Assembly (NCBI GenBank): GCA_050262155.1
Contig: CP189843.1
Coordinates: 1-64,000 of the forward strand
Direction: 5' to 3'
DNA from: Parvimonas sp000223315
Lineage (GTDB): Bacteria; Bacillota; Clostridia; Tissierellales; Peptoniphilaceae
DNA length: 64,000 bases
The translations under genes were made by a program, and so were the position numbers. Shown here one piece after another: positions 51,735 to 60,408 of the stretch. Positions within the stretch are counted from its first letter, which is position 1; every line of letters starts with the position of its first letter. The notes under the pieces are model-generated. The model searched no databases. It was not told where the DNA came from and saw nothing but the letters and a program-made list of their open reading frames with translations.

Positions 51735-53216
51735 GTGGAAGAACAAAATTTGAATGAGATGCTCTTGGTTAGAAGAGAGAAATTAAAAGAATTGGTAGAA
51801 GCCGGAAAAGATCCACACGAAATCGAAAAGTTTGAAGATACAATTTATTCAAAAGAAATTAAAGATAATTATGATAATTATGAAGGAAAAGTTGTAAGAC
51901 TTGCCGGTCGTATCAGAACTAAAAGAGGTCATGGTAAAGTTTGTTTTATGGACTTACAAGACTTTAGCGGAAAGATTCAACTTTTCAATAAACTTGATGT
52001 TTTAGGCGAAAGTTATGAAGAAGTTAAGACTTTGGATATTGGAGATATTGTAGGGGTTGAGGGAGAAGTTTTTACAACTCATGCAGGAGAAATCTCAATA
52101 AGAAGTTCTAAAGTTGTTTTACTTACAAAATCCTTACAACTTTTACCGGAAAAATTCCACGGTTTAAAGGATGTTGACTTAAGATATAGACAAAGATATG
52201 TAGATTTAATTGTAAATCCTGAAATTAAAGATGTTTTTGTTATGAGAAGTAAAATTATTTCTTCTATCAGAAAATATCTTGATAGTAGAGGATTTTTAGA
52301 AGTTGAAACTCCAATTTTAAATACAATTGCCGGTGGAGCTAATGCAAGACCTTTTATAACTCATCACAATACTTTAGATATTGATATGTATTTAAGAATT
52401 GCGAATGAATTATATTTAAAGAGATTGATTGTAGGAGGTTTCGATAAGGTTTATGAAATGGGAAGAATGTTCAGAAATGAAGGTATGGATAAACTTCATA
52501 ATCCTGAATATACTGCAATTGAATTGTATCAAGCCTATGTTGGCTATGAAGAAATGATGACACTTTGTGAAGAAATGGTTTATACTATTTGTATGGAAGT
52601 TGTCGGAAAGTCTGAAGTTGAGTTACAAGGGAAAGTTATCGACTTTAAACCGCCTTGGAGAAGAATTTCAATGGTTGACGCTGTTAAAGAATATGCGGGA
52701 GTTGACTTTGAAACTATTTTAACTGATGAAGAAGCAAGAAAGATTGCTATTGAAAAGAGAATTGAAGTAACAGAACATACTACAAGAGGAGAAATTATTT
52801 CTCTATTCTTTGAAGAATTCTGTGAAGAATATATGGTTCAACCTACTTTTGTTACAAAGCATCCGGTTGAAATCAGTCCACTTGCAAAGAGAGATCCTAA
52901 GGACAAGAGATATACTCAAAGATTTGAGGCTTTTGTAAATTGTGGAGAAATCGCTAATGCTTTTAGTGAGTTAAATGATGCTATAGATCAAAAACAAAGA
53001 TTTTTAAAGCAAGTTGAAGCTAGAGAAAATGGAGATGAAGAAGCACAAATGATGGATTATGATTTCATCAATGCGCTTGAAGTAGGTCTTCCACCAACAG
53101 GTGGTATGGGAATAGGTATTGACAGACTTATTATGTACTTAACTAATCAAGAATCTATAAGAGATGTACTACTTTTCCCTACAATGAAGCCTATGGTTGA
53201 AAAGGATAGTGAATAG
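51735..53216 (+). CDS. lysS: Lysyl-tRNA synthetase (class II)
   Basis: Charges tRNA-Lys. The 493-residue protein has the N-terminal OB-fold anticodon-binding domain (about 55-145, VVRLAGRIRTKRGHGKVCFMDLQD). Class II motif 1 (SIRKYLDSRGFLEVETPIL), motif 2 (EMGRMFRNEGMD) and motif 3 (GLPPTGGMGIGIDRL) are all intact. The start is GTG-proximal sequence resolved to the ATG-like codon at 51735 by the GGGGTGATAT upstream. It is followed by a lipoprotein and sugar genes at short spacing. Confidence 0.96.
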   Translation: MEEQNLNEMLLVRREKLKELVEAGKDPHEIEKFEDTIYSKEIKDNYDNYEGKVVRLAGRIRTKRGHGKVCFMDLQDFSGKIQLFNKLDVLGESYEEVKTLDIGDIVGVEGEVFTTHAGEISIRSSKVVLLTKSLQLLPEKFHGLKDVDLRYRQRYVDLIVNPEIKDVFVMRSKIISSIRKYLDSRGFLEVETPILNTIAGGANARPFITHHNTLDIDMYLRIANELYLKRLIVGGFDKVYEMGRMFRNEGMDKLHNPEYTAIELYQAYVGYEEMMTLCEEMVYTICMEVVGKSEVELQGKVIDFKPPWRRISMVDAVKEYAGVDFETILTDEEARKIAIEKRIEVTEHTTRGEIISLFFEEFCEEYMVQPTFVTKHPVEISPLAKRDPKDKRYTQRFEAFVNCGEIANAFSELNDAIDQKQRFLKQVEARENGDEEAQMMDYDFINALEVGLPPTGGMGIGIDRLIMYLTNQESIRDVLLFPTMKPMVEKDSE

Positions 53217-53225
53217 GAGTTCGTT

Positions 53226-53525
53226 ATGAAAAAGAGAAATTTATTGCCAATTTGTTTACTTTGTCTTTCTTTTGCGGGTTGTCAAAGTTTCCATACAGGA
53301 AAAGTTGTTATTGATAACCAAAAATCAGGGGAAAAGGTTCAAAATGTTGAATATTTGGTAGTTGATGAAGAAGATAAGGAATCTTTGATTAGAAATATTA
53401 AATCAGGAAAAGGTGCTGTTGTTGATAGAAAGAAAAAATCAAGTTTGGAAAAAACTGAAGAAAGTGCCGATGTAACTAACGACGCTAATAAAAATAACAA
53501 TGACAGTAATAACAATAATAGATAG
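53226..53525 (+). CDS. Small lipoprotein with Asn-rich tail
   Basis: A 99-residue predicted lipoprotein. The signal peptide ends in FAGC (Cys19). The mature part is hydrophilic and ends in a low-complexity Asn/Asp tract (DANKNNNDSNNNNR). It lies 9 bases after lysS and 12 before the aminotransferase gene, so it is cotranscribed. No family recognised; the short length and disordered tail suggest a small envelope protein. Confidence 0.75.
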   Translation: MKKRNLLPICLLCLSFAGCQSFHTGKVVIDNQKSGEKVQNVEYLVVDEEDKESLIRNIKSGKGAVVDRKKKSSLEKTEESADVTNDANKNNNDSNNNNR

Positions 53526-53537
53526 GATAGTGATTAT

Positions 53538-54728
53538 ATGAGAATAGAATTTTCTCCACCGGATATTACCCAATTAGAGATTGATGAAGTTGTTGATACT
53601 TTAAAATCAGGTTGGATAACAACCGGTCCAAAGACAAAAAGATTGGAACAAGAGCTTTCAGTTTTTACAAATACAGATAAAACTGTTTGTTTAAATTCTG
53701 CAACTGCTGCTATGGAGCTTACTTTAAGAGTTCTTGGAGTGGGAGAGGGAGATGAAGTTATAACTTGTGCATATACTTATACTGCATCTGCAAGTGTTAT
53801 TCATCATGTAGGAGCAAAAATTGTCTTGGTTGATAGTAATAAAGAAGATAAGTTTATGGACTTAAAAGCTTTAGAAGATGCAATTACAGAAAAGACAAAG
53901 GTGATTATTCCTGTTGATTTAGCAGGAAAGCCTTGCAAATATGATGAAATTTTTGAAATTGTAGAGAGAAAAAAAGCTTTATTTAGACCAAATAATAAAT
54001 TACAAGAAAAAATTGGTAGAGTTGTGGTTATGGCTGACGGTGCTCATTCACTTGGAGCTGAATATAAGGGTAAACCAAGTGGAAGTGTTGCGGACTTTAC
54101 ATGTTTTTCTTTCCACGCCGTTAAAAACTTTACTGTTGGTGAAGGTGGCTCTGTTACTTGGAATAGAGCTTTAGGTTTAGATGACGATGAAATTTATAGA
54201 GAATTTCAACTTTTATCTTTACACGGACAATCAAAGGACGCTCTTTCAAAGATGAAACTTGGAGCTTGGGAATATGATATTGTTGCTCCTAACTTCAAAT
54301 GCAATTTAACTGACATTGCTTCAGGAATTGGTCTAGCTCAGTTAAAGAGATATCCAAATCTTTTGAAAAGACGTTTTGAAATTGTAGAAAGATATAATAG
54401 AGGATTTGAAGGAACAAGAATTAAACCTTTTGTTCACTTTGAAGAAGATAGAAAATCCTGTTGCCATCTTTATATTGTTAATATTGAAGATATAAGTGAA
54501 GAAGAGAGAAATGAAATAATTGTAAAAATGGCTGAAAAAGGAATTGCAACAAATGTTCACTACAAGCCATTACCTATGCATACAGCTTATAAAAATTTAG
54601 GCTTTGATATTAAAAATTATCCAAATGCTTATAATAATTATAAGTCACAAATTACTTTGCCACTTCATACATTATTGACAGATGAACAAGTTGATTATAT
54701 AATCGAGAATTTAAGGGCATTGGTGTAA
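53538..54728 (+). CDS. DegT/DnrJ/EryC1/StrS-family sugar aminotransferase
   Basis: PLP enzyme that aminates a nucleotide-linked keto-sugar. The 396 residues carry PPDITQLEIDEVVDTLKSGW at the start. The PLP-binding Lys is in CFSFHAVKNFTVGEGG, and the Asp that holds the PLP nitrogen in MADGAHSLGAEYKG. An insertion of about 25 residues (ERKKALFRPNNKLQEKIGRV) precedes the latter. Together with the dehydratase two genes downstream it would make a UDP-4-amino sugar. The product is inferred from this pairing. Confidence 0.92.
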   Translation: MRIEFSPPDITQLEIDEVVDTLKSGWITTGPKTKRLEQELSVFTNTDKTVCLNSATAAMELTLRVLGVGEGDEVITCAYTYTASASVIHHVGAKIVLVDSNKEDKFMDLKALEDAITEKTKVIIPVDLAGKPCKYDEIFEIVERKKALFRPNNKLQEKIGRVVVMADGAHSLGAEYKGKPSGSVADFTCFSFHAVKNFTVGEGGSVTWNRALGLDDDEIYREFQLLSLHGQSKDALSKMKLGAWEYDIVAPNFKCNLTDIASGIGLAQLKRYPNLLKRRFEIVERYNRGFEGTRIKPFVHFEEDRKSCCHLYIVNIEDISEEERNEIIVKMAEKGIATNVHYKPLPMHTAYKNLGFDIKNYPNAYNNYKSQITLPLHTLLTDEQVDYIIENLRALV

Positions 54729-54730
54729 TT

Positions 54731-55615
54731 ATGAAGATAAAAAAAGTAGTTATTCCAACAGCCGGACTTGCAACTAGGATGTTCCCTGCAACAAAGGGAG
54801 TTCCAAAGGCGATGTTGCCGATTTTTGATAAACCGACTTTGCAATATGTTATTGAAGAAGTTGTAGAAGCTGGAATTGATGAAGTAATTTTGATTGTAAA
54901 TGAAGATTATTTTACAATTGATAAACATTTTAACTCTGAAATTGACTCAAGAGTTAAAAATTCTAATAATGTTTTGAAAAAAGACATTGAAATTTTAGAA
55001 AAAATATTAAAATGTAAGATAAGTTTTATTATCCAAAAAGAACAAAAAGGATTAGGACATGCGATTCTTTGTGCAAAAGAAGCTGTAAATGGCGAAGATT
55101 TCTGCGTTGTTTTGGGTGATGTTATAATTGACTGTAAAAATAGTTCTTGCACAAAAGAGCTGGTTGATATTTATAACAAATATGAAAAAACAGTGGTAGG
55201 AGTTGAGATTATACCTGATGAAAAAAGACATAATTACGGCATTTTGGAAGGGGAAGAAATAGAAAAAAATGTTTTTGACTCTACAAGACTTATAGAAAAA
55301 CCGAATATTGATGAAACGAATTCAAATTTAGCAATGGTTGGAAGATATATTGTTAAAAATGAAATATTTGAAATTCTTGAAAATCAAAAAGCGGGGAAAA
55401 ACGGAGAAATACAATTTACAGACTCCTTAAATGAATTGACTTTAAAGGGAGAATTACTGGGTTATAAATTTGACGGAAAAACTTATGACGTTGGAAATAA
55501 ACTTGGAGTTTTGATTGCAAGTATTGAATATGGCTTGAAAGATGAAGCAAATCAAGAAGCTATAAAGGAATATTTACAAAAATTAGTTTCTTCGGATTTT
55601 AAAATGGGAGAATAA
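54731..55615 (+). CDS. galU: UTP-glucose-1-phosphate uridylyltransferase
   Basis: Makes UDP-glucose. The 294 residues start with PTAGLATRMFPATKGVPKAMLPIFDKP, a variant of the GalU nucleotide-binding signature. Further family motifs are FIIQKEQKGLGHAILCA, DVIIDC (metal site) and RLIEKPNIDETNSNLAMVGRY. It is 2 bases after the aminotransferase and 2 before the dehydratase. Supplies UDP-sugar for envelope glycans. Confidence 0.92.
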   Translation: MKIKKVVIPTAGLATRMFPATKGVPKAMLPIFDKPTLQYVIEEVVEAGIDEVILIVNEDYFTIDKHFNSEIDSRVKNSNNVLKKDIEILEKILKCKISFIIQKEQKGLGHAILCAKEAVNGEDFCVVLGDVIIDCKNSSCTKELVDIYNKYEKTVVGVEIIPDEKRHNYGILEGEEIEKNVFDSTRLIEKPNIDETNSNLAMVGRYIVKNEIFEILENQKAGKNGEIQFTDSLNELTLKGELLGYKFDGKTYDVGNKLGVLIASIEYGLKDEANQEAIKEYLQKLVSSDFKMGE

Positions 55616-55617
55616 TA

Positions 55618-57444
55618 ATGGCCAGAAAATTATTTTTAATAATATTGGATATTATAGTTATAAATTTTTGCTACTACTTGGGATTTTTATTAAAATTTGA
55701 CTGGCATATTCCTGCACATTATTGGGATATGTATATCAAATGGATAGTGCCTATAGTTTTAATTAAAATTGTGGTTTTCGCACTATTCGGATTATACAGA
55801 ATAATGTGGAGATATGCAGACTTTAAAGAGCTATTTAGAATTTTTATGGCAATAGTTGTCGCAAATGTTCTAACAGCCGGGCTTTTAATCTCAATGAATG
55901 TAGGATTTCCAAGAAGTGTTATGGCACTTGTACTTGTAATAGATATGTTCTTTGTTACAGGCACGAGATATCTTTCAAAGGCTAGAAAAAATTTAGTTTT
56001 TTCAATTCCTGTGGATAGGCTTAAGAGGGTTTTGATTGTAGGTGCCGGAGATGCCGGTGTATTGGTACTTAATGAACTTAGAAAACATAAGGAATTAGGT
56101 TATAAGGTTGTAGCTTTTATCGACGACGATAAAAATAAAGTTGGAACTGAAATTTTAGGAATTCCCGTAGTTGGAGGAAAGGAAAAAATAATTTCAGCTA
56201 TAAGTAATTATAGAATAGATGAAGTTATTTTGGCAATGCCTTCAGCAAATAGAGAAATTCAAAAAGATATTTCTGATATTTGTTCAAAACTTTCTATGAA
56301 GATTAAAATAATTCCCGGAATGTATGAATTAATTGACGATCAAAAATTAAATATAAGAGATTTAAGAGATGTTGAAATTGGAGATTTGCTTGGACGTGAT
56401 GAAGTTAAATTGGATCAAGAAGTGCTAAATGACTTTTTGAAAGATAAAACTGTTTTGGTAACAGGTGGAGGCGGTTCAATCGGCTCCGAACTTTGCAGAC
56501 AAATAGCAAAATTCAGTCCTAAAAAATTGATAATTTTGGACATCTATGAAAATAATGCCTATGAAATCCAAATGGAACTTGTAAGACATTATAAGGACTT
56601 AGACTTGGTTGTAGAAATTGAATCAATTAGAGATGCTGTAAGAATGGATATTATCTTCGGAAAATATAAACCTGATGTAGTATTTCACGCAGCAGCTCAT
56701 AAACATGTTCCACTAATGGAAAACAGTTCAACTTCTGCAATTAAAAATAATGTTTTCGGAACATTAAATGTTATAAGAGCCTGTGATAAACATGGTGTTT
56801 CAAGATTTGTTTTAATTTCAACAGATAAGGCTGTAAATCCGACATCTGTAATGGGAACTACAAAGAGAATTTGCGAAATGTTAGTACAAACATACAATGA
56901 AAAATCTAAAACAGAATTTGTAGCTGTTAGATTTGGAAATGTATTGGGCTCAAACGGATCTGTAATTCCACTTTTCATCAATCAAATTAAAGAGGGTGGA
57001 CCTGTTACAGTTACTCACGAAGATATAATAAGATACTTTATGACAATCCCTGAAGCTTGCCAACTTGTATTACAAGCAGGAGCAATCGCCAAAGGGGGAG
57101 AAATCTTTATACTCGATATGGGCGAGCCTGTTAAAATTCTTGACTTGGCAAAGAACCTTATCAGACTTTCAGGCTTTGAACCTTATAAAGACATAGACAT
57201 TAAAATTACAGGACTTAGACCCGGAGAAAAACTTTATGAAGAATTACTATTAAATATGGAAAATTCAGTTGCAACTGACTACGAAAAAATATTTATAGAA
57301 AAACCGATAGTTCACAATGTAGAAGCACTAAAAGACGGACTTGAAAGACTTGATAAAGTTAAAAACACTCTGGATAAAAAAGATATTACAGATATCTTAA
57401 AAGATATGGTTCCGACATTTAAACCGGACTTATTGAATAAATAA
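55618..57444 (+). CDS. Membrane NDP-sugar 4,6-dehydratase/epimerase (CapD/PglF/WbpM type)
   Basis: A 608-residue polysaccharide biosynthesis protein. Four N-terminal membrane helices (about 5-110) lead to a Rossmann domain (about 135-260, VLIVGAGDAGVLVLNEL) and the catalytic SDR domain. The latter has VLVTGGGGSIGSELCRQI near 275 and the active-site stretch STDKAVNPTSVMGTTKR, with Met in place of the usual Tyr as in PglF/WbpM. It would dehydrate UDP-GlcNAc or a similar sugar to the keto form used by the aminotransferase upstream. It ends the operon. Confidence 0.92.
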   Translation: MARKLFLIILDIIVINFCYYLGFLLKFDWHIPAHYWDMYIKWIVPIVLIKIVVFALFGLYRIMWRYADFKELFRIFMAIVVANVLTAGLLISMNVGFPRSVMALVLVIDMFFVTGTRYLSKARKNLVFSIPVDRLKRVLIVGAGDAGVLVLNELRKHKELGYKVVAFIDDDKNKVGTEILGIPVVGGKEKIISAISNYRIDEVILAMPSANREIQKDISDICSKLSMKIKIIPGMYELIDDQKLNIRDLRDVEIGDLLGRDEVKLDQEVLNDFLKDKTVLVTGGGGSIGSELCRQIAKFSPKKLIILDIYENNAYEIQMELVRHYKDLDLVVEIESIRDAVRMDIIFGKYKPDVVFHAAAHKHVPLMENSSTSAIKNNVFGTLNVIRACDKHGVSRFVLISTDKAVNPTSVMGTTKRICEMLVQTYNEKSKTEFVAVRFGNVLGSNGSVIPLFINQIKEGGPVTVTHEDIIRYFMTIPEACQLVLQAGAIAKGGEIFILDMGEPVKILDLAKNLIRLSGFEPYKDIDIKITGLRPGEKLYEELLLNMENSVATDYEKIFIEKPIVHNVEALKDGLERLDKVKNTLDKKDITDILKDMVPTFKPDLLNK

Positions 57445-57448
57445 TTCC

Positions 57449-57476
57449 AACTCCACCCAAAAGGTGGAGTTTTTTT
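57449..57476 (+). terminator. Terminator of the greA-lysS-sugar operon
   Basis: AACTCCACC pairs with GGTGGAGTT across CAAAA, followed by five T or more. Confidence 0.95.
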
Positions 57477-57496
57477 GTGAAACTTTTGTAAATCTA

Positions 57497-57525
57497 TTGA
57501 CTTTATAATTCTATTATTGTATAAT
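57497..57525 (+). promoter_or_regulatory. Promoter of the pyr operon
   Basis: TTGACT (57497-57502) and TATAAT (57520-57525) are separated by 17 bases, one mismatch from consensus overall. The transcript should begin near 57532, about 340 bases before pyrB. Confidence 0.88.
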
Positions 57526-57556
57526 AGTCAAAGAAAATTTGACGGAGGTAAATTTT

Positions 57557-57817
57557 ATGACAAATTCAGTTAAAATGTCAGTTTTTAATAGCAAAAATAA
57601 TTGTTTAATAGACTCTTCTGTTTTTGGTCTTAAATTTTCTCGTTTTAATAATTTTGGTATTTTTGTCGGTAATTCATTTTTTAAAAATGATATTTCCGAC
57701 ATTTTTTTTGAGTTTATAAAATCTCCTTTTGTTAAAGCTGTTAGAGGCTTTTTAAAGGGCTTTTATTCTCATTTTTATTCAATATTTGTTTTTAATGATT
57801 TTAATTTTAGGAAATGA
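57557..57817 (+). CDS. Phe-rich leader peptide of the pyr operon (pyrL-like)
   Basis: An 86-codon reading frame with a strong GGAGG (57544-57548) 8 bases before ATG. It contains 19 Phe codons, all TTT, many in clusters (SFF, IFFEF, SIFVFNDFNF), which make the RNA rich in U tracts. The stop TGA (57815-57817) falls inside the 5' arm of the terminator hairpin. A possible pause hairpin is AAAGC/GCTTT at 57734-57751. In E. coli, pyrL works the same way: low UTP slows RNA polymerase on U tracts, the leader ribosome catches up and blocks the terminator. That this leader is translated and regulatory is inferred. Confidence 0.72.
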   Translation: MTNSVKMSVFNSKNNCLIDSSVFGLKFSRFNNFGIFVGNSFFKNDISDIFFEFIKSPFVKAVRGFLKGFYSHFYSIFVFNDFNFRK

Positions 57818-57839
57818 CTGTTTGTTATTTCCTTTTTTT
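57809..57839 (+). terminator. Attenuator of the pyr operon
   Basis: AGGAAATGAC (57809-57818) pairs with GTTATTTCCT (57824-57833), one G-U pair, followed by a T run. It lies between the leader and pyrB. I see no competing antiterminator stem and no PyrR-binding motif in 57532-57873. Confidence 0.88.
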
Positions 57840-57873
57840 GTGTATGACAAAATGACTTAATAGGAGGAATTGT

Positions 57874-58794
57874 ATGAAAGAATTTAGAAATTTAGTTAGT
57901 AGTGAAGACTTTTCTTGTGAAGAGTTACTTGAACTTATGGAGTTAGGAGCAGAAATTTATAATAATCCTGAAAAATTTTCAGAAAAATGTAGGGGAAAAG
58001 TTTTAGCTTCATTATTTTTTGAACCGTCAACAAGAACAAGATTGAGCTTTGAAGCAGCTATGCTTAGACTTGGCGGAAGTTGCATAACTGTTCCGGATCC
58101 TAAAGTTTCATCAGCGACTAAAGGTGAAAGCCTACAAGATACAATAAAAACTGTTAGTTGCTATTCAGATATTATCGCTATGCGTCATCCACATGAGGGT
58201 TCTGCAGAGCTTGCAAAAGAAGTTACACTTGTTCCTTTTATTAATGCGGGAGACGGTGGACATCAACATCCAACTCAAACTCTTACAGATTTACTTACAA
58301 TTTCACAATATAAGAAAAGTTTGGAAAATATGACTATCGGGCTTTGTGGGGACTTGAAATTCGGAAGAACTGTTCATTCACTTGTTAAGACACTTTCAAA
58401 GTTTAAGGGAAATAAATTCATCTTTATTTCACCGGTTGAGCTTGTTATTCCAGAATATATCAAGATGTATCTAAATGACCATAATGTTGAGTTTATCGAA
58501 GTTAGAACAATTGAGGAAGTTATGGACAAACTTGATATTCTATATATGACAAGAGTTCAAAGGGAAAGATTTTTCAATGAAGCTGATTATGTAAGACTTA
58601 AAGATACTTACATTTTAGATAATAAGAAGATGAAAACCGCTAAGGAAGATATGATAATTCTTCATCCATTGCCAAGAGTAAATGAAATTGCAACAGAAGT
58701 TGATGAAGATCCTAGAGCAAAGTATTTCAATCAAGTTAAATTCGGTATGATAATCAGAATGGCATTAATCTTAAAGTTATTGGAGGTAAAATAA
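57874..58794 (+). CDS. pyrB: Aspartate carbamoyltransferase catalytic subunit
   Basis: Joins carbamoyl phosphate and aspartate, the first committed step of pyrimidine synthesis. The 306 residues have the carbamoyl-phosphate motif FFEPSTRTRLSFE (about 48-60), and the second conserved stretch HPTQTLTDLLTI. The HPLPRVNEI motif is near 268. AGGAGG precedes the ATG. The next gene encodes the regulatory subunit, so the enzyme should be the allosteric B2R3-type complex, inhibited or activated by nucleotides. Confidence 0.97.
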   Translation: MKEFRNLVSSEDFSCEELLELMELGAEIYNNPEKFSEKCRGKVLASLFFEPSTRTRLSFEAAMLRLGGSCITVPDPKVSSATKGESLQDTIKTVSCYSDIIAMRHPHEGSAELAKEVTLVPFINAGDGGHQHPTQTLTDLLTISQYKKSLENMTIGLCGDLKFGRTVHSLVKTLSKFKGNKFIFISPVELVIPEYIKMYLNDHNVEFIEVRTIEEVMDKLDILYMTRVQRERFFNEADYVRLKDTYILDNKKMKTAKEDMIILHPLPRVNEIATEVDEDPRAKYFNQVKFGMIIRMALILKLLEVK

Positions 58795-59237
58795 TGTTAA
58801 ATATAAATAGTATTTCAAATGGAATTGTAATAGACCATATTAAACCGGGTCTTGGCTATGAAATTTTTAAACTTTTAGAATTGGATAAGGCTGACTACAC
58901 AGTGGCACTTATAATGAATGCAGATTCTAAAAAATATGGCAAAAAAGATATGATAAAAATTGAAAATGTAATTGATGTTGACCTTGCGATTTTAGGCTTG
59001 ATAGATAAGGATTTGACTGTAAATATCATAGAAAACGAAAAAATAAAAGAAAAAGTTTCAATGATTTTACCTGAAAAGGTAGAGGGTTTTATAAAATGTA
59101 AAAACCCACGTTGTATAACTTGCCACGAAAATGTTCAAAATAAATTTATATTAGTTAATAGAGAAAAGGGAATTTATAGATGTAATTACTGTGATAATTT
59201 ATATTCTTGTGGAGGACATAATGAAAAAAATAATTAA
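58794..59237 (+). CDS. pyrI: Aspartate carbamoyltransferase regulatory subunit
   Basis: Binds nucleotides and transmits allosteric control to PyrB. The 147 residues begin with the nucleotide domain (NSISNGIVIDHIKPGLGYEI). The C-terminal zinc site is complete: C-x4-C (CKNPRC) and later CxxC (CNYC) at the distance seen in E. coli. The ATG overlaps the pyrB stop. Many Bacilli lack pyrI; its presence here goes with the leader attenuator. Confidence 0.96.
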   Translation: MLNINSISNGIVIDHIKPGLGYEIFKLLELDKADYTVALIMNADSKKYGKKDMIKIENVIDVDLAILGLIDKDLTVNIIENEKIKEKVSMILPEKVEGFIKCKNPRCITCHENVQNKFILVNREKGIYRCNYCDNLYSCGGHNEKNN

Positions 59238-60408
59238 AAATGCAATTTTAGTGGATAAAGATATAAATAGAGTCGGAGAGATAAAAATTGAAGACGGCAA
59301 GATTGTAGAAATTGGCGAAAATTTGAGTTTTGATGACAGTTATGAAATTATAGATGCGAAGGGAAAGACTGTTATGCCTGCATTTGTGGATTTGCATGTG
59401 CATTTTAGAGATCCGGGTTTTACTTATAAGGAAGATTTAAAAACAGGCTCACTTTCAGCTTTAAGAGGTGGATATACAACTGTAAATACAATGGCAAACA
59501 CAAAGCCGATTTGCGGTGATTTGGAAACTTATAATGATATAATGAAGAGAGCAAAGGAATTGGATTTAGTAGATATAAATCAAATAGTTGCAGTTACTAA
59601 AAATTTTGACGGAAAAAATTTGGTTGACTATTCAAAATTTGAAAATGCAAAATTTTTATCCGATGACGGTAAGGGTGTGCTTTCCGAAACTACAATGTAT
59701 AGAGCGATTTTAGAGGCGAAAAAATATGATAAAATTATAATGATACATGCAGAAAGTGAACTTTCTCCAATTGATTATAGAATAGCGGAAGACCTTATGA
59801 CTTTAAGAGATGTTTATCTTGCAAAGAGATTGGACGGAAGAATTCATCTTTGCCACGTCAGTACAGTTGACTCTTTGGAAGCTGTAAGACGTGGAAAAAA
59901 AGAGGGCGTAAAGGTTACTTGTGAAGTAACTCCACATCATATTGCACTTTGGGATAATTCCTACAGAGTAAATCCGCCAATAAGAGAAAAGTCAGATGTT
60001 GAAGCTCTAATAGATGGAATTGTAGATGGAACTGTTGATGCGATTGCAACAGATCATGCACCACATACTGCAGAGGATAAGGCAAATGGAAGTCCGGGAC
60101 TTGTTGGACTTGAAACTGCCTTTGCGATTTGTAATACAAAATTGGTTAAAGAGAGAAATATCGACATAAGAACTTTGTCAAAGGTAATGTCCTATGGTGG
60201 AGCTAATTTAATGGGAATTAAAAAAGGTCTTTTAAAAGAGGGATATTTTGCAGATTTGGTTATAGTTGATACTGATAAAAAAATTGTTGTAGATTCAAGT
60301 AAATTTGCGTCAAAAGCGAAAAATACACCTTTTGATAAAATGGAACTTTACGGAGAAGTGCTTATGACAATTAAAGCGGGAGAAATTAAATATAAAGGAG
60401 AATTTTAA
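59221..60408 (+). CDS. pyrC: Dihydroorotase
   Basis: Cyclises carbamoyl aspartate to dihydroorotate. ATG at 59221 is chosen since GGAGG (59211-59215) precedes it; the frame's earlier ATG at 59191 lies deep inside pyrI. The 395 residues have the zinc motif DLHVHFRDPG. HAESE and CHVSTVDSL carry further metal or active-site His. ATDHAPHT supplies the catalytic Asp. The overlap of 17 bases with pyrI implies translational coupling. Confidence 0.96.
   Translation: MKKIIKNAILVDKDINRVGEIKIEDGKIVEIGENLSFDDSYEIIDAKGKTVMPAFVDLHVHFRDPGFTYKEDLKTGSLSALRGGYTTVNTMANTKPICGDLETYNDIMKRAKELDLVDINQIVAVTKNFDGKNLVDYSKFENAKFLSDDGKGVLSETTMYRAILEAKKYDKIIMIHAESELSPIDYRIAEDLMTLRDVYLAKRLDGRIHLCHVSTVDSLEAVRRGKKEGVKVTCEVTPHHIALWDNSYRVNPPIREKSDVEALIDGIVDGTVDAIATDHAPHTAEDKANGSPGLVGLETAFAICNTKLVKERNIDIRTLSKVMSYGGANLMGIKKGLLKEGYFADLVIVDTDKKIVVDSSKFASKAKNTPFDKMELYGEVLMTIKAGEIKYKGEF

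Noticed and set aside
57539..57556. Six-codon N-terminal extension of the pyr leader
   Set aside because: The extension covers the GGAGG itself, so ATG at 57557 is the functional start.
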